Of a stretch of DNA of 64,000 bases, positions 9,395 through 18,063 are shown piece by piece; the first letter of the stretch is position 1; each line of letters opens with the position of its first letter. Location of the stretch: the NCBI GenBank assembly GCA_900549415.1, contig URNX01000007.1, forward strand, positions 1 to 64,000. The letters run 5' to 3'. Below the pieces are notes generated by a model. It was not told the origin of the DNA. It saw only the letters and a program-made list of their open reading frames with translations, and ran no database searches. Source of the stretch: an uncultured bacterium (GTDB taxonomy: Bacteria > Verrucomicrobiota > Lentisphaeria > Victivallales > UBA1829). The translations under genes and the position numbers were made by a program.

Positions 9395-10171
9395 ATGAAC
9401 TTCAAATCCATTTTTGCAGGCGCCGCCGCTGTTGCAGGCGCTCTCGCCCTCTTTACCGGATGCGGTGAAAGTGCGGACAACAACACTCTCGTTCTCGCGA
9501 CCGAGGCGACGTTCCCTCCGTATGAATTCCGTTCCGCCGGCCAGATCGTCGGTGTTGACATCGACATCTGCCAGGCTGTCGCGGACAAGCTCGGCAAGAA
9601 ACTCGACATTCAGGACACGGCGTTCGACTCCGTCATCACCCATGTGATCACCGGCAAAGCGGATGTTGCGGCGTCCGGCATCACCATCACCGAGGATCGC
9701 AAGAAAAACGTTCTCTTCTCCGATCCCTATGTCTCCGCCGCCCAGCTCATCATGGTTCTGAAAGATTCGAAGATCAAGGGCGTTGACGACCTGAAAGGCA
9801 AACGCCTCGGAGCTCAGGCCGGAACAACAGGCCTTGCCTACATCCGCGAACACATCATCACCGAAAAGAATTCTCCGCTTGTCGCAGAGTTCCCGAACGG
9901 CGGACTTGCTGTTGAGGCGATGAAGGCTGGCAAACTCGACGCTGTTGTCCTTGATGCGGGTCCGGCGAAGGCTCTTGCCGCAATGAGCAAAGGCTCTGTG
10001 ATCGTCCTCGACAAGCCGCTGACCACCGAGGAATATGCGGTTGCGTTCAACAAGAAGAACGTTGAACTCTGCAAGGCTTTCAACGAAGTGATCGCGGAAA
10101 TGAAGAAATCCGGTGCCCTCCAGAAGAGCATCGACAAGAACGAAGCGCTTGCGCGTCAGCTGAAAAAGTAA
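9395..10171 (+). CDS. amino acid ABC transporter substrate-binding lipoprotein
   Basis: This 258-residue protein of the SBP_bac_3 (polar amino acid) family binds amino acids outside the inner membrane and delivers them to the permease downstream. Its signal peptide ends in FTGC, a lipobox. The mature domain shows ATEATFPPYEF, GVDIDICQAVA and the substrate-carboxylate region ASGITITEDR. An upstream in-frame ATG at 9356 overlaps the helicase end; 9395 is preferred because it starts the signal peptide and follows AAAGGAAAA. It is the first gene of a three-gene ABC operon. Confidence 0.93.
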   Translation: MNFKSIFAGAAAVAGALALFTGCGESADNNTLVLATEATFPPYEFRSAGQIVGVDIDICQAVADKLGKKLDIQDTAFDSVITHVITGKADVAASGITITEDRKKNVLFSDPYVSAAQLIMVLKDSKIKGVDDLKGKRLGAQAGTTGLAYIREHIITEKNSPLVAEFPNGGLAVEAMKAGKLDAVVLDAGPAKALAAMSKGSVIVLDKPLTTEEYAVAFNKKNVELCKAFNEVIAEMKKSGALQKSIDKNEALARQLKK

Positions 10172-10190
10172 GACCGGGAGCGGCGGTTTC

Positions 10191-10907
10191 ATGAATTCCA
10201 TAACAGCCGGACTTCAGTCGCTCTGGACGAACTTTGCGGAAGCGTTTCAACTGAATTTCATTCAGGACAACCGCTGGGAGTATCTGAGCGGCGGTTTCAT
10301 CAAGACGCTTGAGATTTCGTTCTTCGCGGTTCTGCTGGGACTGTTTCTCGGATTCACGGTTGCCGTGATCCGGGCGACCCACGACCGGACGAACCGTCTG
10401 AAGTTCCTTAACTTCCTCTGCAAAGTCTATCTGACCGTGATCCGCGGAACCCCTGCGGTCGTTCAGCTTCTCATCATCTACTTTGTGATTCTGAAGTCGT
10501 GCGACAACAAGGTTCTTGTGGCGATCATCGCATTCGGCGTGAACTCCGGCGCATACGTCGCGGAGATCATCCGCGGCGGCATCATGTCCATCGACAAAGG
10601 CCAGTTCGAGGCCGGACACTCCCTCGGACTGACCTACTTCCAGACGATGGTTTATGTGATTCTGCCGCAGGTATTCAAAAACGTGCTTCCGGCGCTCGGC
10701 AACGAGTTCATCGTGCTGATCAAGGAAACCTCGGTTTCCGGTTACATCGCGCTTCAGGATCTCACAAAGGGCGGCGATATCATCCGCGGACAGACCTACG
10801 ATGCGTTCATGCCTCTGATGGCTGTTGCGCTGATCTATCTCGCCTGTGTGATGTTCCTCACCTGGCTGCTCGGAATTCTGGAAAGGAGATTGAAGAAAAA
10901 TGAGTGA
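10191..10907 (+). CDS. amino acid ABC transporter permease
   Basis: The 238-residue integral membrane subunit belongs to the HisM/GlnP family. It has about five membrane segments and the cytoplasmic EAA coupling loop (QFEAGHSLGLTYFQTMVYVILPQ), followed by the usual NEFIVLIKETS helix. It lies 19 bases after the binding protein and overlaps the ATPase start by 8 bases, which fits translational coupling. With only one permease gene, the transporter would work as a homodimer. Substrate class is polar amino acids; the specific one is not evident. Confidence 0.94.
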   Translation: MNSITAGLQSLWTNFAEAFQLNFIQDNRWEYLSGGFIKTLEISFFAVLLGLFLGFTVAVIRATHDRTNRLKFLNFLCKVYLTVIRGTPAVVQLLIIYFVILKSCDNKVLVAIIAFGVNSGAYVAEIIRGGIMSIDKGQFEAGHSLGLTYFQTMVYVILPQVFKNVLPALGNEFIVLIKETSVSGYIALQDLTKGGDIIRGQTYDAFMPLMAVALIYLACVMFLTWLLGILERRLKKNE

Positions 10908-11637
10908 TACGCCACTCTTCCATATCACCAATCTGGTGAAACAGTACCCCGCCGTCCGTGCGGTCGACAACGTCTCGCTGGATGTGAACAAGGGCGACAT
11001 CGTGTTCATTCTCGGCCCATCGGGGTCCGGCAAGAGCACGCTTCTCCGTTCGCTCAATCTGCTGGAAGTTCCCACCTCCGGAGAGATTTTCTTCGAGGGA
11101 AAACAGATCAACAAGCGCGGTGTCAAGGTCAACAAGCACTGCTGTAACGTCGGAATGGTTTTCCAGCACTTCAACCTTTTCCCGCACCTGACGATTCTTC
11201 AGAACATCACGCTTGCACCGGTCAAAACCGGGCGCATGACAAAAGCGGAAGCGGAGGCGAAAGCCGACGAACTTCTGAAGCGAATCGGGCTCTACGACAA
11301 GCGTCTCGCTTACCCGCAGCAGCTCTCCGGCGGACAGAAGCAGCGTATCGCGATTGTGCGCGCGCTGGTGATGAATCCGGATGTGATCCTGTTCGATGAG
11401 CCGACTTCCGCGCTTGACCCGGAAATGGTCGGCGAAGTGCTTTCCCTGATGCGCGATCTCGCGCAGGATGGAATGACGATGATTGTCGTCACGCACGAAA
11501 TCGGGTTCGCAAAAGAGATTGCGTCTCGTGTAATTTTCATGGACCGCGGACGCATCATCGAAGAAAACAATGCGGAGGAGTTCTTCAATCATCCGAAGGA
11601 TGAACGCCTGAAGGACTTCCTTTCCAAAGTTCTGTAA
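10900..11637 (+). CDS. amino acid ABC transporter ATP-binding protein (GlnQ/HisP-like)
   Basis: The 245-residue ATPase carries Walker A GPSGSGKST, Q-loop MVFQHFNLFPH, signature LSGGQKQR, Walker B VILFDEPTSALD and the H-loop VVTHEIGFA. It powers the binding protein-permease pair encoded just upstream. The ATG is preceded by AAAGGAG inside the permease gene. The HFNLFPHLT segment after the Q-loop is typical of polar amino acid importers, which supports the assignment of the whole operon. Confidence 0.95.
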   Translation: MSDTPLFHITNLVKQYPAVRAVDNVSLDVNKGDIVFILGPSGSGKSTLLRSLNLLEVPTSGEIFFEGKQINKRGVKVNKHCCNVGMVFQHFNLFPHLTILQNITLAPVKTGRMTKAEAEAKADELLKRIGLYDKRLAYPQQLSGGQKQRIAIVRALVMNPDVILFDEPTSALDPEMVGEVLSLMRDLAQDGMTMIVVTHEIGFAKEIASRVIFMDRGRIIEENNAEEFFNHPKDERLKDFLSKVL

Positions 11638-11653
11638 CTGAAAGGAAAGAAAA

Positions 11654-12208
11654 ATGCTGATTGGCGGTATTGTTCTCGGAGTTGTCATCATCCTTCTGAT
11701 CGTGATGTTCAACTCGCTGGTTATGAAACGCAATGCGGTTGACAATGCGTTCGCCGCGATTGATGCACAGCTGAAAAAACGCTGCGATTTGATCCCGAAC
11801 CTTGTTGCCTCTGCAAAGGCATACATGAAGCATGAATCGGAAACGCTTACAAACATCACCGCATTGCGTTCGCAGGCGATGAAGCCGGATCTGACTCCGG
11901 AAGAAAAGATTCAGCTTGACAACAAAATTACCGGCGCAATGCGCGGCTTCATGGTGCAGATGGAAAGTTATCCCGGTCTCAAGGCTTCGGACAACGTTCA
12001 GATGCTGATGCGTTCTCTGAACGAAGTCGAGGAGCAGCTTTCCGCCGCGCGCCGCACCTACAATGCGGCTGTGACGGAGTTCAATAACTCGATTCAGGTT
12101 TTCCCCGCCTGTGTTTTTGCCGGAATGATGGGCTTCACGAAGAAAGAGCTCTTTTCGATTCCGGAAGCGGAGCGTGCAAACCCGAATGTCGGTCAGCTCT
12201 TTAACTGA
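11654..12208 (+). CDS. LemA family protein
   Basis: This 184-residue protein has one N-terminal membrane helix (residues 2-22) and the LemA core, beginning KRNAVDNAFAAIDAQLKKR and containing DLIPNLVASAKAYMKHE, then long amphipathic helices (RTYNAAVTEFNNSIQ). LemA proteins are membrane-anchored helical bundles of poorly defined function, frequently encoded beside membrane or peptidase genes. An AAAGGAAAG ribosome site precedes the ATG. It is followed by a DUF3137 gene after 11 bases, a pairing that recurs across bacteria and suggests joint action. Confidence 0.92.
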   Translation: MLIGGIVLGVVIILLIVMFNSLVMKRNAVDNAFAAIDAQLKKRCDLIPNLVASAKAYMKHESETLTNITALRSQAMKPDLTPEEKIQLDNKITGAMRGFMVQMESYPGLKASDNVQMLMRSLNEVEEQLSAARRTYNAAVTEFNNSIQVFPACVFAGMMGFTKKELFSIPEAERANPNVGQLFN

Positions 12209-12219
12209 AGGAGCTGATT

Positions 12220-13200
12220 ATGGCGGATGAAGCGTTCCGGAAATTTTACGAAGCGGAACTCGCCGGATCTCTTGACGAAATCCGGCGCATCCGCACTCAA
12301 CACGCCCGCAGTTCCAAGCGGGCGGCGTTTGTCATTCTGATAATTTTTCTGATTCTTGGAGTTCTGCTTTTTGCGGCTCCTGAAGATTTTTCCCTGCTGG
12401 TTCTGCTTGGACTGGGCGGGTGCGTGGTTGCCTGGATCATCTGTCTGTTCTGCTATTTCGGCGGCGGAAAGGAAAAACGGGCGTTCAAAGAGATTGTTGT
12501 TCCGCAGATTATAAAATTTTTTGATCCTTCGCTGGAATTCCATCCGGATCGCATGGTTCCTTCGAAACTTTATGACCTTTCGGGACTTTTTGCCCAGGAG
12601 TGGGATGATTACGACGGCGAAGATTTTGTTTCCGGCTTTTACAAAGGCGTTGAGGTGATGTTCTCTGAGCTCAAAACCGAGTATGAGACCGAATCGACGG
12701 ACGATGAGGGAAACACGACCCGGACAACGCATACGATTTTTGATGGAGTGTTCTTCGTTGCGGATTTTCATAAAGATTTCAAATACCGGACCTATGTGCT
12801 TCCCGATGTGGCGGAAAAATATTTCGGAAAACTGCTTGGAGGATTCTTTCAGAAATGCAATGTCTTCCAGTCCGGGAAACTGATCAAACTGGAGAATGTG
12901 GAATTCGAAAAGGAATTTGCCGTCTATGCGGATGATCCCGTGGAGGCGCGTTACATTCTTTCTCCGCTCCTGATGGAGCGTCTGTTGGTCTTGCGCAAGC
13001 GTTTTGCCTGTCCGCTCCAGATTGCATTCGTCGATTCGTGCATGTTTATCGCCATTTCAACCAAAGAGGATTTTTTCGAGCTGAGCTCTCTGAAGAATTT
13101 TGATATTACAGTTGCGGAACACTGCAAGAATGAACTGGAAATGTTTCTGAAAATTGTCGAGGAATTGAACCTTGACCGGAGAATCTGGTCTAAGCAATAG
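12220..13200 (+). CDS. DUF3137 membrane protein
   Basis: The 326-residue protein has a short cytoplasmic N-terminus, two adjacent membrane helices (about residues 30-48 and 52-80) and a large soluble domain with FYKGVEVMFSELKTE and FDGVFFVADFHKDF, matching DUF3137. Function is unknown. It follows lemA closely with a GAAGGAG ribosome site, and the pair is then followed by signal peptidase I and an unknown anchored protein, so the four genes probably form one transcription unit concerned with the envelope. Confidence 0.85.
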   Translation: MADEAFRKFYEAELAGSLDEIRRIRTQHARSSKRAAFVILIIFLILGVLLFAAPEDFSLLVLLGLGGCVVAWIICLFCYFGGGKEKRAFKEIVVPQIIKFFDPSLEFHPDRMVPSKLYDLSGLFAQEWDDYDGEDFVSGFYKGVEVMFSELKTEYETESTDDEGNTTRTTHTIFDGVFFVADFHKDFKYRTYVLPDVAEKYFGKLLGGFFQKCNVFQSGKLIKLENVEFEKEFAVYADDPVEARYILSPLLMERLLVLRKRFACPLQIAFVDSCMFIAISTKEDFFELSSLKNFDITVAEHCKNELEMFLKIVEELNLDRRIWSKQ

Positions 13201-13215
13201 ACGGAGGTCTTTGCG

Positions 13216-13719
13216 ATGAACATAAATTCGGCTGTTTCGAACTTCTTTTTCCCGAAGTTGACTCGCGCTTTCGCGGTGCGTCTGCTTTGCATAGTTGTGT
13301 TCTGTTTCGTGTTTTTCAAATTTATCTGCAAACCTGTCTGGCTGAACGGCGGGAGCATGGAGCCGAACTATCATTCGGGCTCGTTCAATTTCTGCTGGAC
13401 GCCGGTCTACTGGTTCCGCGATCCGCGGGCGGGGGATGTCGTTGCGCTCCGCTATGAGGGCGACCGCGTAATGCTGCTGAAACGCATCATCGCGGGGGAG
13501 GGCGACACCGTGGAGTTCCGGCACGGCATTCTTTATGTCAACGGGAAGGCGCTGGATGAGCCATATGTGAAATTCAATGAAGGAAAATGGAATCTTCCGC
13601 CGCGCAAGGTTGCCGCGGGGAATGTCTATGTGGTCGGCGACAACCGCGGAATGCCGATCGAACAACATAAATTCGGACAGATCCGCAAGTCCAGAATTCA
13701 GGGAACGCTTCTTTTATGA
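13216..13719 (+). CDS. lepB: signal peptidase I
   Basis: This 167-residue protein has one N-terminal membrane anchor (about residues 20-38) and the S26 catalytic dyad: Ser47 in GGSMEP and Lys89 in MLLKRIIAGEGD. The box E region appears as VYVVGDNRG at 138-145 but lacks the usual Ser-x-Asp-Ser-Arg continuation, so this is a short, divergent member. It would cleave signal peptides at the outer face of the inner membrane. The ribosome site is ACGGAGG. Its stop overlaps the next ATG (ATGA), showing translational coupling. A genome may carry a longer LepB as well. Confidence 0.87.
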   Translation: MNINSAVSNFFFPKLTRAFAVRLLCIVVFCFVFFKFICKPVWLNGGSMEPNYHSGSFNFCWTPVYWFRDPRAGDVVALRYEGDRVMLLKRIIAGEGDTVEFRHGILYVNGKALDEPYVKFNEGKWNLPPRKVAAGNVYVVGDNRGMPIEQHKFGQIRKSRIQGTLLL

Positions 13720-14222
13720 AAAAGAAATGGTGTATTCTTTCCGTACTCCTTCTCATTGCCGCTGGAGCTGCCGCCTGTTTTTTTCTCTTTGCTGAAAAAG
13801 AAGAGTCGAAGATCAAACGCTCGTTCGGAGAGCTTTCCGCGACAGTGCGCAAGAGCGGAAATGAAGGTATGCTGGTGTCGCTGGAAAAGGCGAAGACAGC
13901 ATCAAAGTTTTTTGATGAGTTCTGTGCGCTCAAGCTCGAAAACATTCCGCAGGGCGTTGGTCGGATGTCGCGTGACAATATCGCCTCCAACACGGCGATG
14001 CTCCGTAAGTATTTTGACCGGATGGATATATCTTTTTATGATATGGAAGTTTTTGTGGAACCGGACGGTGCGGAAGCGCGGATGAGTTTCACCGCCGTGT
14101 TTAAAGGAAGCGGCTCCGGACGCAGTGTCGAGGAGCCGCGGGAGATGGATGCGGAACTTGTAAAGAAGAGCGGACGGTGGCTGATCCGCTCTCTCGCGTT
14201 CCGCGAAGTGATTCAGAAGTAA
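13716..14222 (+). CDS. hypothetical membrane-anchored protein
   Basis: I do not recognise this 168-residue protein. It begins MKKKWCILSVLLLIAAGAAA, a single membrane anchor or uncleaved signal, followed by a hydrophilic domain of alternating helix and strands that ends in VKKSGRWLIRSLAF. The tail resembles the last strands of SnoaL/NTF2-like folds, an inference from pattern only. The start overlaps the lepB stop by 4 bases, so it is coupled to the signal peptidase. It converges on the symporter gene with 2 bases between stops. Confidence 0.7.
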   Translation: MKKKWCILSVLLLIAAGAAACFFLFAEKEESKIKRSFGELSATVRKSGNEGMLVSLEKAKTASKFFDEFCALKLENIPQGVGRMSRDNIASNTAMLRKYFDRMDISFYDMEVFVEPDGAEARMSFTAVFKGSGSGRSVEEPREMDAELVKKSGRWLIRSLAFREVIQK

Positions 14223-14224
14223 GC

Positions 14225-15634
14225 TCAGAGCTCTTCTTCTGCTGCGCCGGTCGCATTGACTTTGGCGCATTCCGGGTCGGTTTCGTCAAGACGTCCTTCC
14301 CAGAGATAGTATTTCGTTTCGTCGTAAATGACCTTGCTGAGGGCGAAGAGCGAAATGATGTTCGGAATCGCCATCAGACCATTCGCTATATCGGAAATAT
14401 TCCAGACAAGCTCAAGGTTCAGTACAGCACCGCCGAAAACGAGCAGGATGTACGCCGGGCGGTAGACCTGGAAGAGCTTGTTCCCGCCGAGGTAGTGCAC
14501 CGCCTGACGGCCGTAGCAGAACCAGCCGATAATCGTGGTATATGCGAAGATCACCAGCGCAATGCCGAGCACATATTCACCGACATAGGGAATCTGGCTG
14601 AAGGCAAGACGCGGCAGCTCAATTGCTTTGAATTTCGTGAAATCAGCATCCAGGTTGTGGTGAAGAACCGTCGAGACAATCGCCACGCCGGTGAGAGCGC
14701 AGACACAGACCGTATCCCAGAAAGTACCGGAGGAGGAGATCAGCGCCTGACGCACCGGGTTCGCGCTCTTCGCGCTTGCCGCGATCATCGGAGCGGAACC
14801 GAGACCGGATTCGTTGGAGAAGAGACCGCGCGCCACACCGTAGCGAAGGGCCATCATCAGCATGGTTCCGAAGAAGCCGCCGCCGATAGCCTTCAGGCTG
14901 AATGCGCTGGTGATAATCAGCTTGAGCGCGGGAAGGAGGGTCTGATAGTTGATAATAATGATTGTGAAGCAGCCGAGCACATAGAGAATCGCCATGAACG
15001 GAACCAGGGTTCCGCAGACTCGGGAGATGAACTTGAGTCCGCCCCAGACGATTGCGGCGATCAGAATCGCTTCGAGGATTCCGGTTGCCATCGGGGGAAT
15101 GTGGAAGACTTCCGCAGAGTAGCCGGAAACGGCGTTGCTCTGCACCATGCTTCCGATACCCGTGCAGGCCATCAGAGTGAAGACGGCAAAACAGATTGCA
15201 AGCGGTTTGCAGTGCATTGCGCGCTCCATGACATACATCGGACCGCCGCGGATGAAACCGTCCTCGCCGACAAACCGGTATTTAACCGAGAGGAGAGTTT
15301 CTCCGTATTTTGTTGCGATTCCGAAAATGCCGCAGAGCCAGCACCAGAACACCGCGCCGGGACCGCCGAGGACGATCGCGGTTGCCACACCGATGATGTT
15401 TCCGGTTCCGATGGTTGCCGCCAGCGCAATGGAGAGTGCGCCGTAGTGGGAGATCTCGCCGACCGCATTCGGATCTTTCTGAAGACTCAGACGGATCGCC
15501 AGAGGAATGTACCGCTGGATGAATTTGAGGCGGAAGGTGAGAAAGAGGTGACCTCCGACGAGCAGTACCAGGAGCGGAATGCCCCAGAGAAACGAGTCGA
15601 AGGCGCTGACAAGGTCAGCGAATGTTTTCATCAT
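14225..15634 (-). CDS. sodium:alanine/glycine symporter (AGCS family)
   Basis: The 469-residue transporter has about eleven membrane helices and the AGCS signatures: SIALAATIGTGNIIGVATAI near residue 68, GGPGAVFWCW, KYGETLLSVKYR and, further on, GVARGLFSNESGLGSAPMIAASA. It imports alanine or glycine with sodium. Two ATGs stand in tandem (15634 and 15631); an AAAGGAAA site favours the second by spacing. It lies 43 bases downstream of lptB on the same strand, with no terminator visible between, so partial co-transcription is possible although the function is unrelated. Confidence 0.94.
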   Translation of the reverse strand: MMKTFADLVSAFDSFLWGIPLLVLLVGGHLFLTFRLKFIQRYIPLAIRLSLQKDPNAVGEISHYGALSIALAATIGTGNIIGVATAIVLGGPGAVFWCWLCGIFGIATKYGETLLSVKYRFVGEDGFIRGGPMYVMERAMHCKPLAICFAVFTLMACTGIGSMVQSNAVSGYSAEVFHIPPMATGILEAILIAAIVWGGLKFISRVCGTLVPFMAILYVLGCFTIIIINYQTLLPALKLIITSAFSLKAIGGGFFGTMLMMALRYGVARGLFSNESGLGSAPMIAASAKSANPVRQALISSSGTFWDTVCVCALTGVAIVSTVLHHNLDADFTKFKAIELPRLAFSQIPYVGEYVLGIALVIFAYTTIIGWFCYGRQAVHYLGGNKLFQVYRPAYILLVFGGAVLNLELVWNISDIANGLMAIPNIISLFALSKVIYDETKYYLWEGRLDETDPECAKVNATGAAEEEL

Positions 15635-15677
15635 TTTCCTTTGTTGCTTTCTGTTGTTATTTGTTGTTTTGGAGGGA

Positions 15678-16415
15678 TTACATAGTAAACGCCGGACCGA
15701 GATAGAGGCGGCGCGCTTCCGGGTCGTTGATCAGGAAGTCGCTGGCACCCTCGCAGAGGATTTCGCCCTTGCACATCAGATATGCGCGGTCGACGCATGC
15801 GAGAGTTTCGCGGACGTTGTGGTCGGTGATCAGAATGCCGAGGTTTTTCTCTTTCAGCTGACGGATGATCTGCTGAACTTCGTACACGGAGATCGGGTCG
15901 ACGCCGCTGAAGGGCTCGTCGAGCAGAATGAACGAAGGATTGGTGACAAGCGCGCGGGTGATTTCCAGTCTGCGGCGTTCTCCGCCGGAGAGAGTCATGG
16001 CCTTCTGCTTGGCAAGATGCGTCAGCGCGAGCTCATCGAGCAGGGCGGCGAGACGCTGTTTGCGTTCTTTCCCGGAGATGTCAAGCGTTTCGAGAATCGC
16101 CATGATATTGTCTTCCACGGAAAGTTTGCGGAAGATGGAGGGATCCTGCGCGAGGTATCCCATGCCCATACGCGCACGGATGTACATCGGAACCTGGGAG
16201 ATGTCCACGCCTTTGAAATGGATCGTTCCGCCATCGGGACGGATCAGCCCCATGATCATGTAGAAGCTCGTGGTCTTGCCCGCGCCGTTCGGACCGAGCA
16301 GACCGACGACTTCGCCGCTGCGGACGTTGATATTGACATTTGAAACAACGGTTCTGCCCTTGTAAGTCTTCTTCAGACCGTGGGCATCCATCAGAAGTTC
16401 ATGTTCTTCCGCCAT
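15678..16415 (-). CDS. lptB: lipopolysaccharide export ATP-binding protein
   Basis: The 245-residue cytoplasmic ATPase drives extraction of LPS from the inner membrane with LptFG. It shows Walker A GPNGAGKTT, signature LSGGERRR, Walker B FILLDEPFSGVDP and the LptB-type AQDPSIFRKLSVEDN segment after the Q-loop. The ATG follows AAAGGAA. It is the last gene of a kdsA-kdsC-lptC-lptA-lptB cluster, the same order as in many Gram-negative bacteria, which makes the assignment firm. The permeases LptF and LptG are not in the window. Confidence 0.95.
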   Translation of the reverse strand: MAEEHELLMDAHGLKKTYKGRTVVSNVNINVRSGEVVGLLGPNGAGKTTSFYMIMGLIRPDGGTIHFKGVDISQVPMYIRARMGMGYLAQDPSIFRKLSVEDNIMAILETLDISGKERKQRLAALLDELALTHLAKQKAMTLSGGERRRLEITRALVTNPSFILLDEPFSGVDPISVYEVQQIIRQLKEKNLGILITDHNVRETLACVDRAYLMCKGEILCEGASDFLINDPEARRLYLGPAFTM

Positions 16416-16427
16416 GATTCCGTTCCT

Positions 16428-17003
16428 TTATTTGCTGCCGATTTCAGTGGACTGGATCGTGGCGTTGACGACTTCGACGCGTTCGGATTCCAGGTGCAGA
16501 GTGATGATTTCGCCGCGGACGCGCGATTTGCCTTTGATGACGAGCGGTTTTTCCAGGAGCGTAATGGAATTTTCCTTCACGTCATAGACCGCTTTCCCGG
16601 CAAAAGCTTTCTGTTCTTCACCGTTGGAGAGCGGCGCTTTGCGTGTGATGACGACATCTTCGCTGCATTCGATGCGGGAGAGTTCTTTGCTGCCGATGGG
16701 ATTTTCTTCATCCGTCTTTGCTGTTTTTTCCGGAGCCTTTTCTTTCTTTTCCGCTTCCTGGAGGAAGATTGTCATTTTGCGGCAGGTGATCAGCATCTCC
16801 GGGTTGTCGACAAGGACATTGCCGAGGAAGGTTGCCTTGTTGTTGGCAATATCAAGGTCCATGGCGTCGGCATTGATGGTCGTGGGGGCGTCGCTGTTTT
16901 TTTTGTTGTCGCGCTTTGCCGCGCTGAAAAGCGAGATCTGGGAATATGCGGGAATCTGTGCGGCGAGCAGCAGAACGGCGGCGATAAGGAGGGATTTTTT
17001 CAT
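16428..17003 (-). CDS. lptA: LptA/OstA-like periplasmic LPS transport protein
   Basis: This 191-residue protein has a cleavable signal peptide (LLIAAVLLLAAQIPAYS) and an OstA-like beta-jellyroll region starting TTINADAMDLDIANNKATFLG and VLVDNPEMLITCRKMTIF, the pattern of LptA, the periplasmic bridge for LPS. A lysine/glutamate-rich insertion (about residues 85-105) breaks the fold and is unusual. Its start overlaps the stop of the LptC-like gene by 4 bases, and lptB follows after 12 bases, supporting the role. Confidence 0.83.
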   Translation of the reverse strand: MKKSLLIAAVLLLAAQIPAYSQISLFSAAKRDNKKNSDAPTTINADAMDLDIANNKATFLGNVLVDNPEMLITCRKMTIFLQEAEKKEKAPEKTAKTDEENPIGSKELSRIECSEDVVITRKAPLSNGEEQKAFAGKAVYDVKENSITLLEKPLVIKGKSRVRGEIITLHLESERVEVVNATIQSTEIGSK

Positions 17004-17572
17004 TTTTTCTCCGTGGATTGAGTGGTGTTCTTGTTCGCGGGCTTCTTTCCGGCCAGGGAACGGATGATGACTTTTACATTACTGCGGATATGGATGAGAC
17101 GCTTGTTGACATCGGCGTCAAATCCTTTTCCCTGCAGATCCAGTTCGGGGGAGAGAAAGAGAATCTCGTCGTCGCCGCGCAGGATCTGTGTATTTTTATC
17201 ATATTCCGCTCCGGGAGTTGTAACGACGGCCTGCGAGGTTCCGTGTTTGCTCCAGAAGTCCTGAACAGTTTTTGAATCGGCACCGAAAGGGTAGAGCGGC
17301 TGTCCGAGAAGAGGTTTGACTTTGAAAATGTCGGTGTTTCTGCGGACGATGTCAAGAACCGGTTCCTCAAGATTGACGATTGCTCCGAGGTTCTGCGCTT
17401 TCCGTCCGTAGATGATGCCCAGAAGTTCCGTTCCGCCTTTTTTGTATTCGGGCAGGGCGAAATTCTGCATGGTCGCAGCCATTCCGAGATTGCTCTGCGC
17501 GGCAAGCGAGCAGGTGACGGAAACAAGCGCGGGAATCAGAAATCGAAATAGCGAGCCATGAGAGAATCCCAT
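17000..17572 (-). CDS. lptC: LptC-like LPS export protein
   Basis: The 190-residue protein has an N-terminal hydrophobic segment (FLIPALVSVTCSLA) and C-terminal strands with LSPELDLQGKGFDADVNKRL, which resemble the alternating strands of LptC/OstA jellyrolls. Sequence similarity alone is weak; the call rests mainly on position between kdsC and lptA. The start at 17572 lies 37 bases inside kdsC and is supported by AAGGAGCAAGG upstream and by the signal sequence it supplies. The C-terminus is lysine-rich (KKPANKNTTQSTEKK). Confidence 0.65.
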   Translation of the reverse strand: MGFSHGSLFRFLIPALVSVTCSLAAQSNLGMAATMQNFALPEYKKGGTELLGIIYGRKAQNLGAIVNLEEPVLDIVRRNTDIFKVKPLLGQPLYPFGADSKTVQDFWSKHGTSQAVVTTPGAEYDKNTQILRGDDEILFLSPELDLQGKGFDADVNKRLIHIRSNVKVIIRSLAGKKPANKNTTQSTEKK

Positions 17573-18063
17573 CTGCCTTGCTCCTTCAGTAAGAATTCGA
17601 CGGCTTCACGGACAGCGCCGTTTCCGCCGTTGTGACGGGTGCGGAGATCCGCGACCCGGTCAAGCTCCGGAACTGCGTCGCCGACGGCAACCGCGAGCCC
17701 GCAGAGACGCATGGGCTGGGCGTCCACAATGTCATCGCCGATATACATGCACTCTTCCGGAAGAAGGTTCTGGTCGGCGAGCAGTTTTTCAATGCCGGCT
17801 TTCTTGTCCAGAATTCCAGTATAGAAAAAGTCCATCTTCAGTTCTTTCGCCCGGTGCTCGTTTGCAAAAGAGGCGCGTCCGGAGAGCACGCCGACTTTGA
17901 GTCCTGCGCGGCGGGCGAGAACAACGCCATGCCCATCGCGCACATGGAAGAACTTGATTTCCTCCATGGAGCCGCAGCCGTAACCGATGCGCCCGTCTGT
18001 GAGGACACCATCGATGTCAAGCACGATGGCTTTGATGCGGAGAGCTTTGTCATGCAATGTCAT
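17536..18063 (-). CDS. kdsC: 3-deoxy-D-manno-octulosonate-8-phosphate phosphatase
   Basis: The 175-residue HAD-family enzyme hydrolyses Kdo-8-phosphate to Kdo for lipid A core synthesis. It is the small C0 type of HAD phosphatase: VLDIDGVLTDGRIGY gives the two catalytic aspartates, GVLSGR is motif II, and YIGDDIVDAQPMR is motif IV. Length fits the tetrameric KdsC group. It overlaps the kdsA stop by 14 bases and continues into the lpt genes, so Kdo supply and LPS export are made from one transcript. Confidence 0.94.
   Translation of the reverse strand: MTLHDKALRIKAIVLDIDGVLTDGRIGYGCGSMEEIKFFHVRDGHGVVLARRAGLKVGVLSGRASFANEHRAKELKMDFFYTGILDKKAGIEKLLADQNLLPEECMYIGDDIVDAQPMRLCGLAVAVGDAVPELDRVADLRTRHNGGNGAVREAVEFLLKEQGRWDSLMARYFDF

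Noticed and set aside
14177..15685. 502-codon plus-strand frame antisense to the alanine symporter
   Set aside because: Hydrophilic, low-information translation opposite a clear membrane protein gene.
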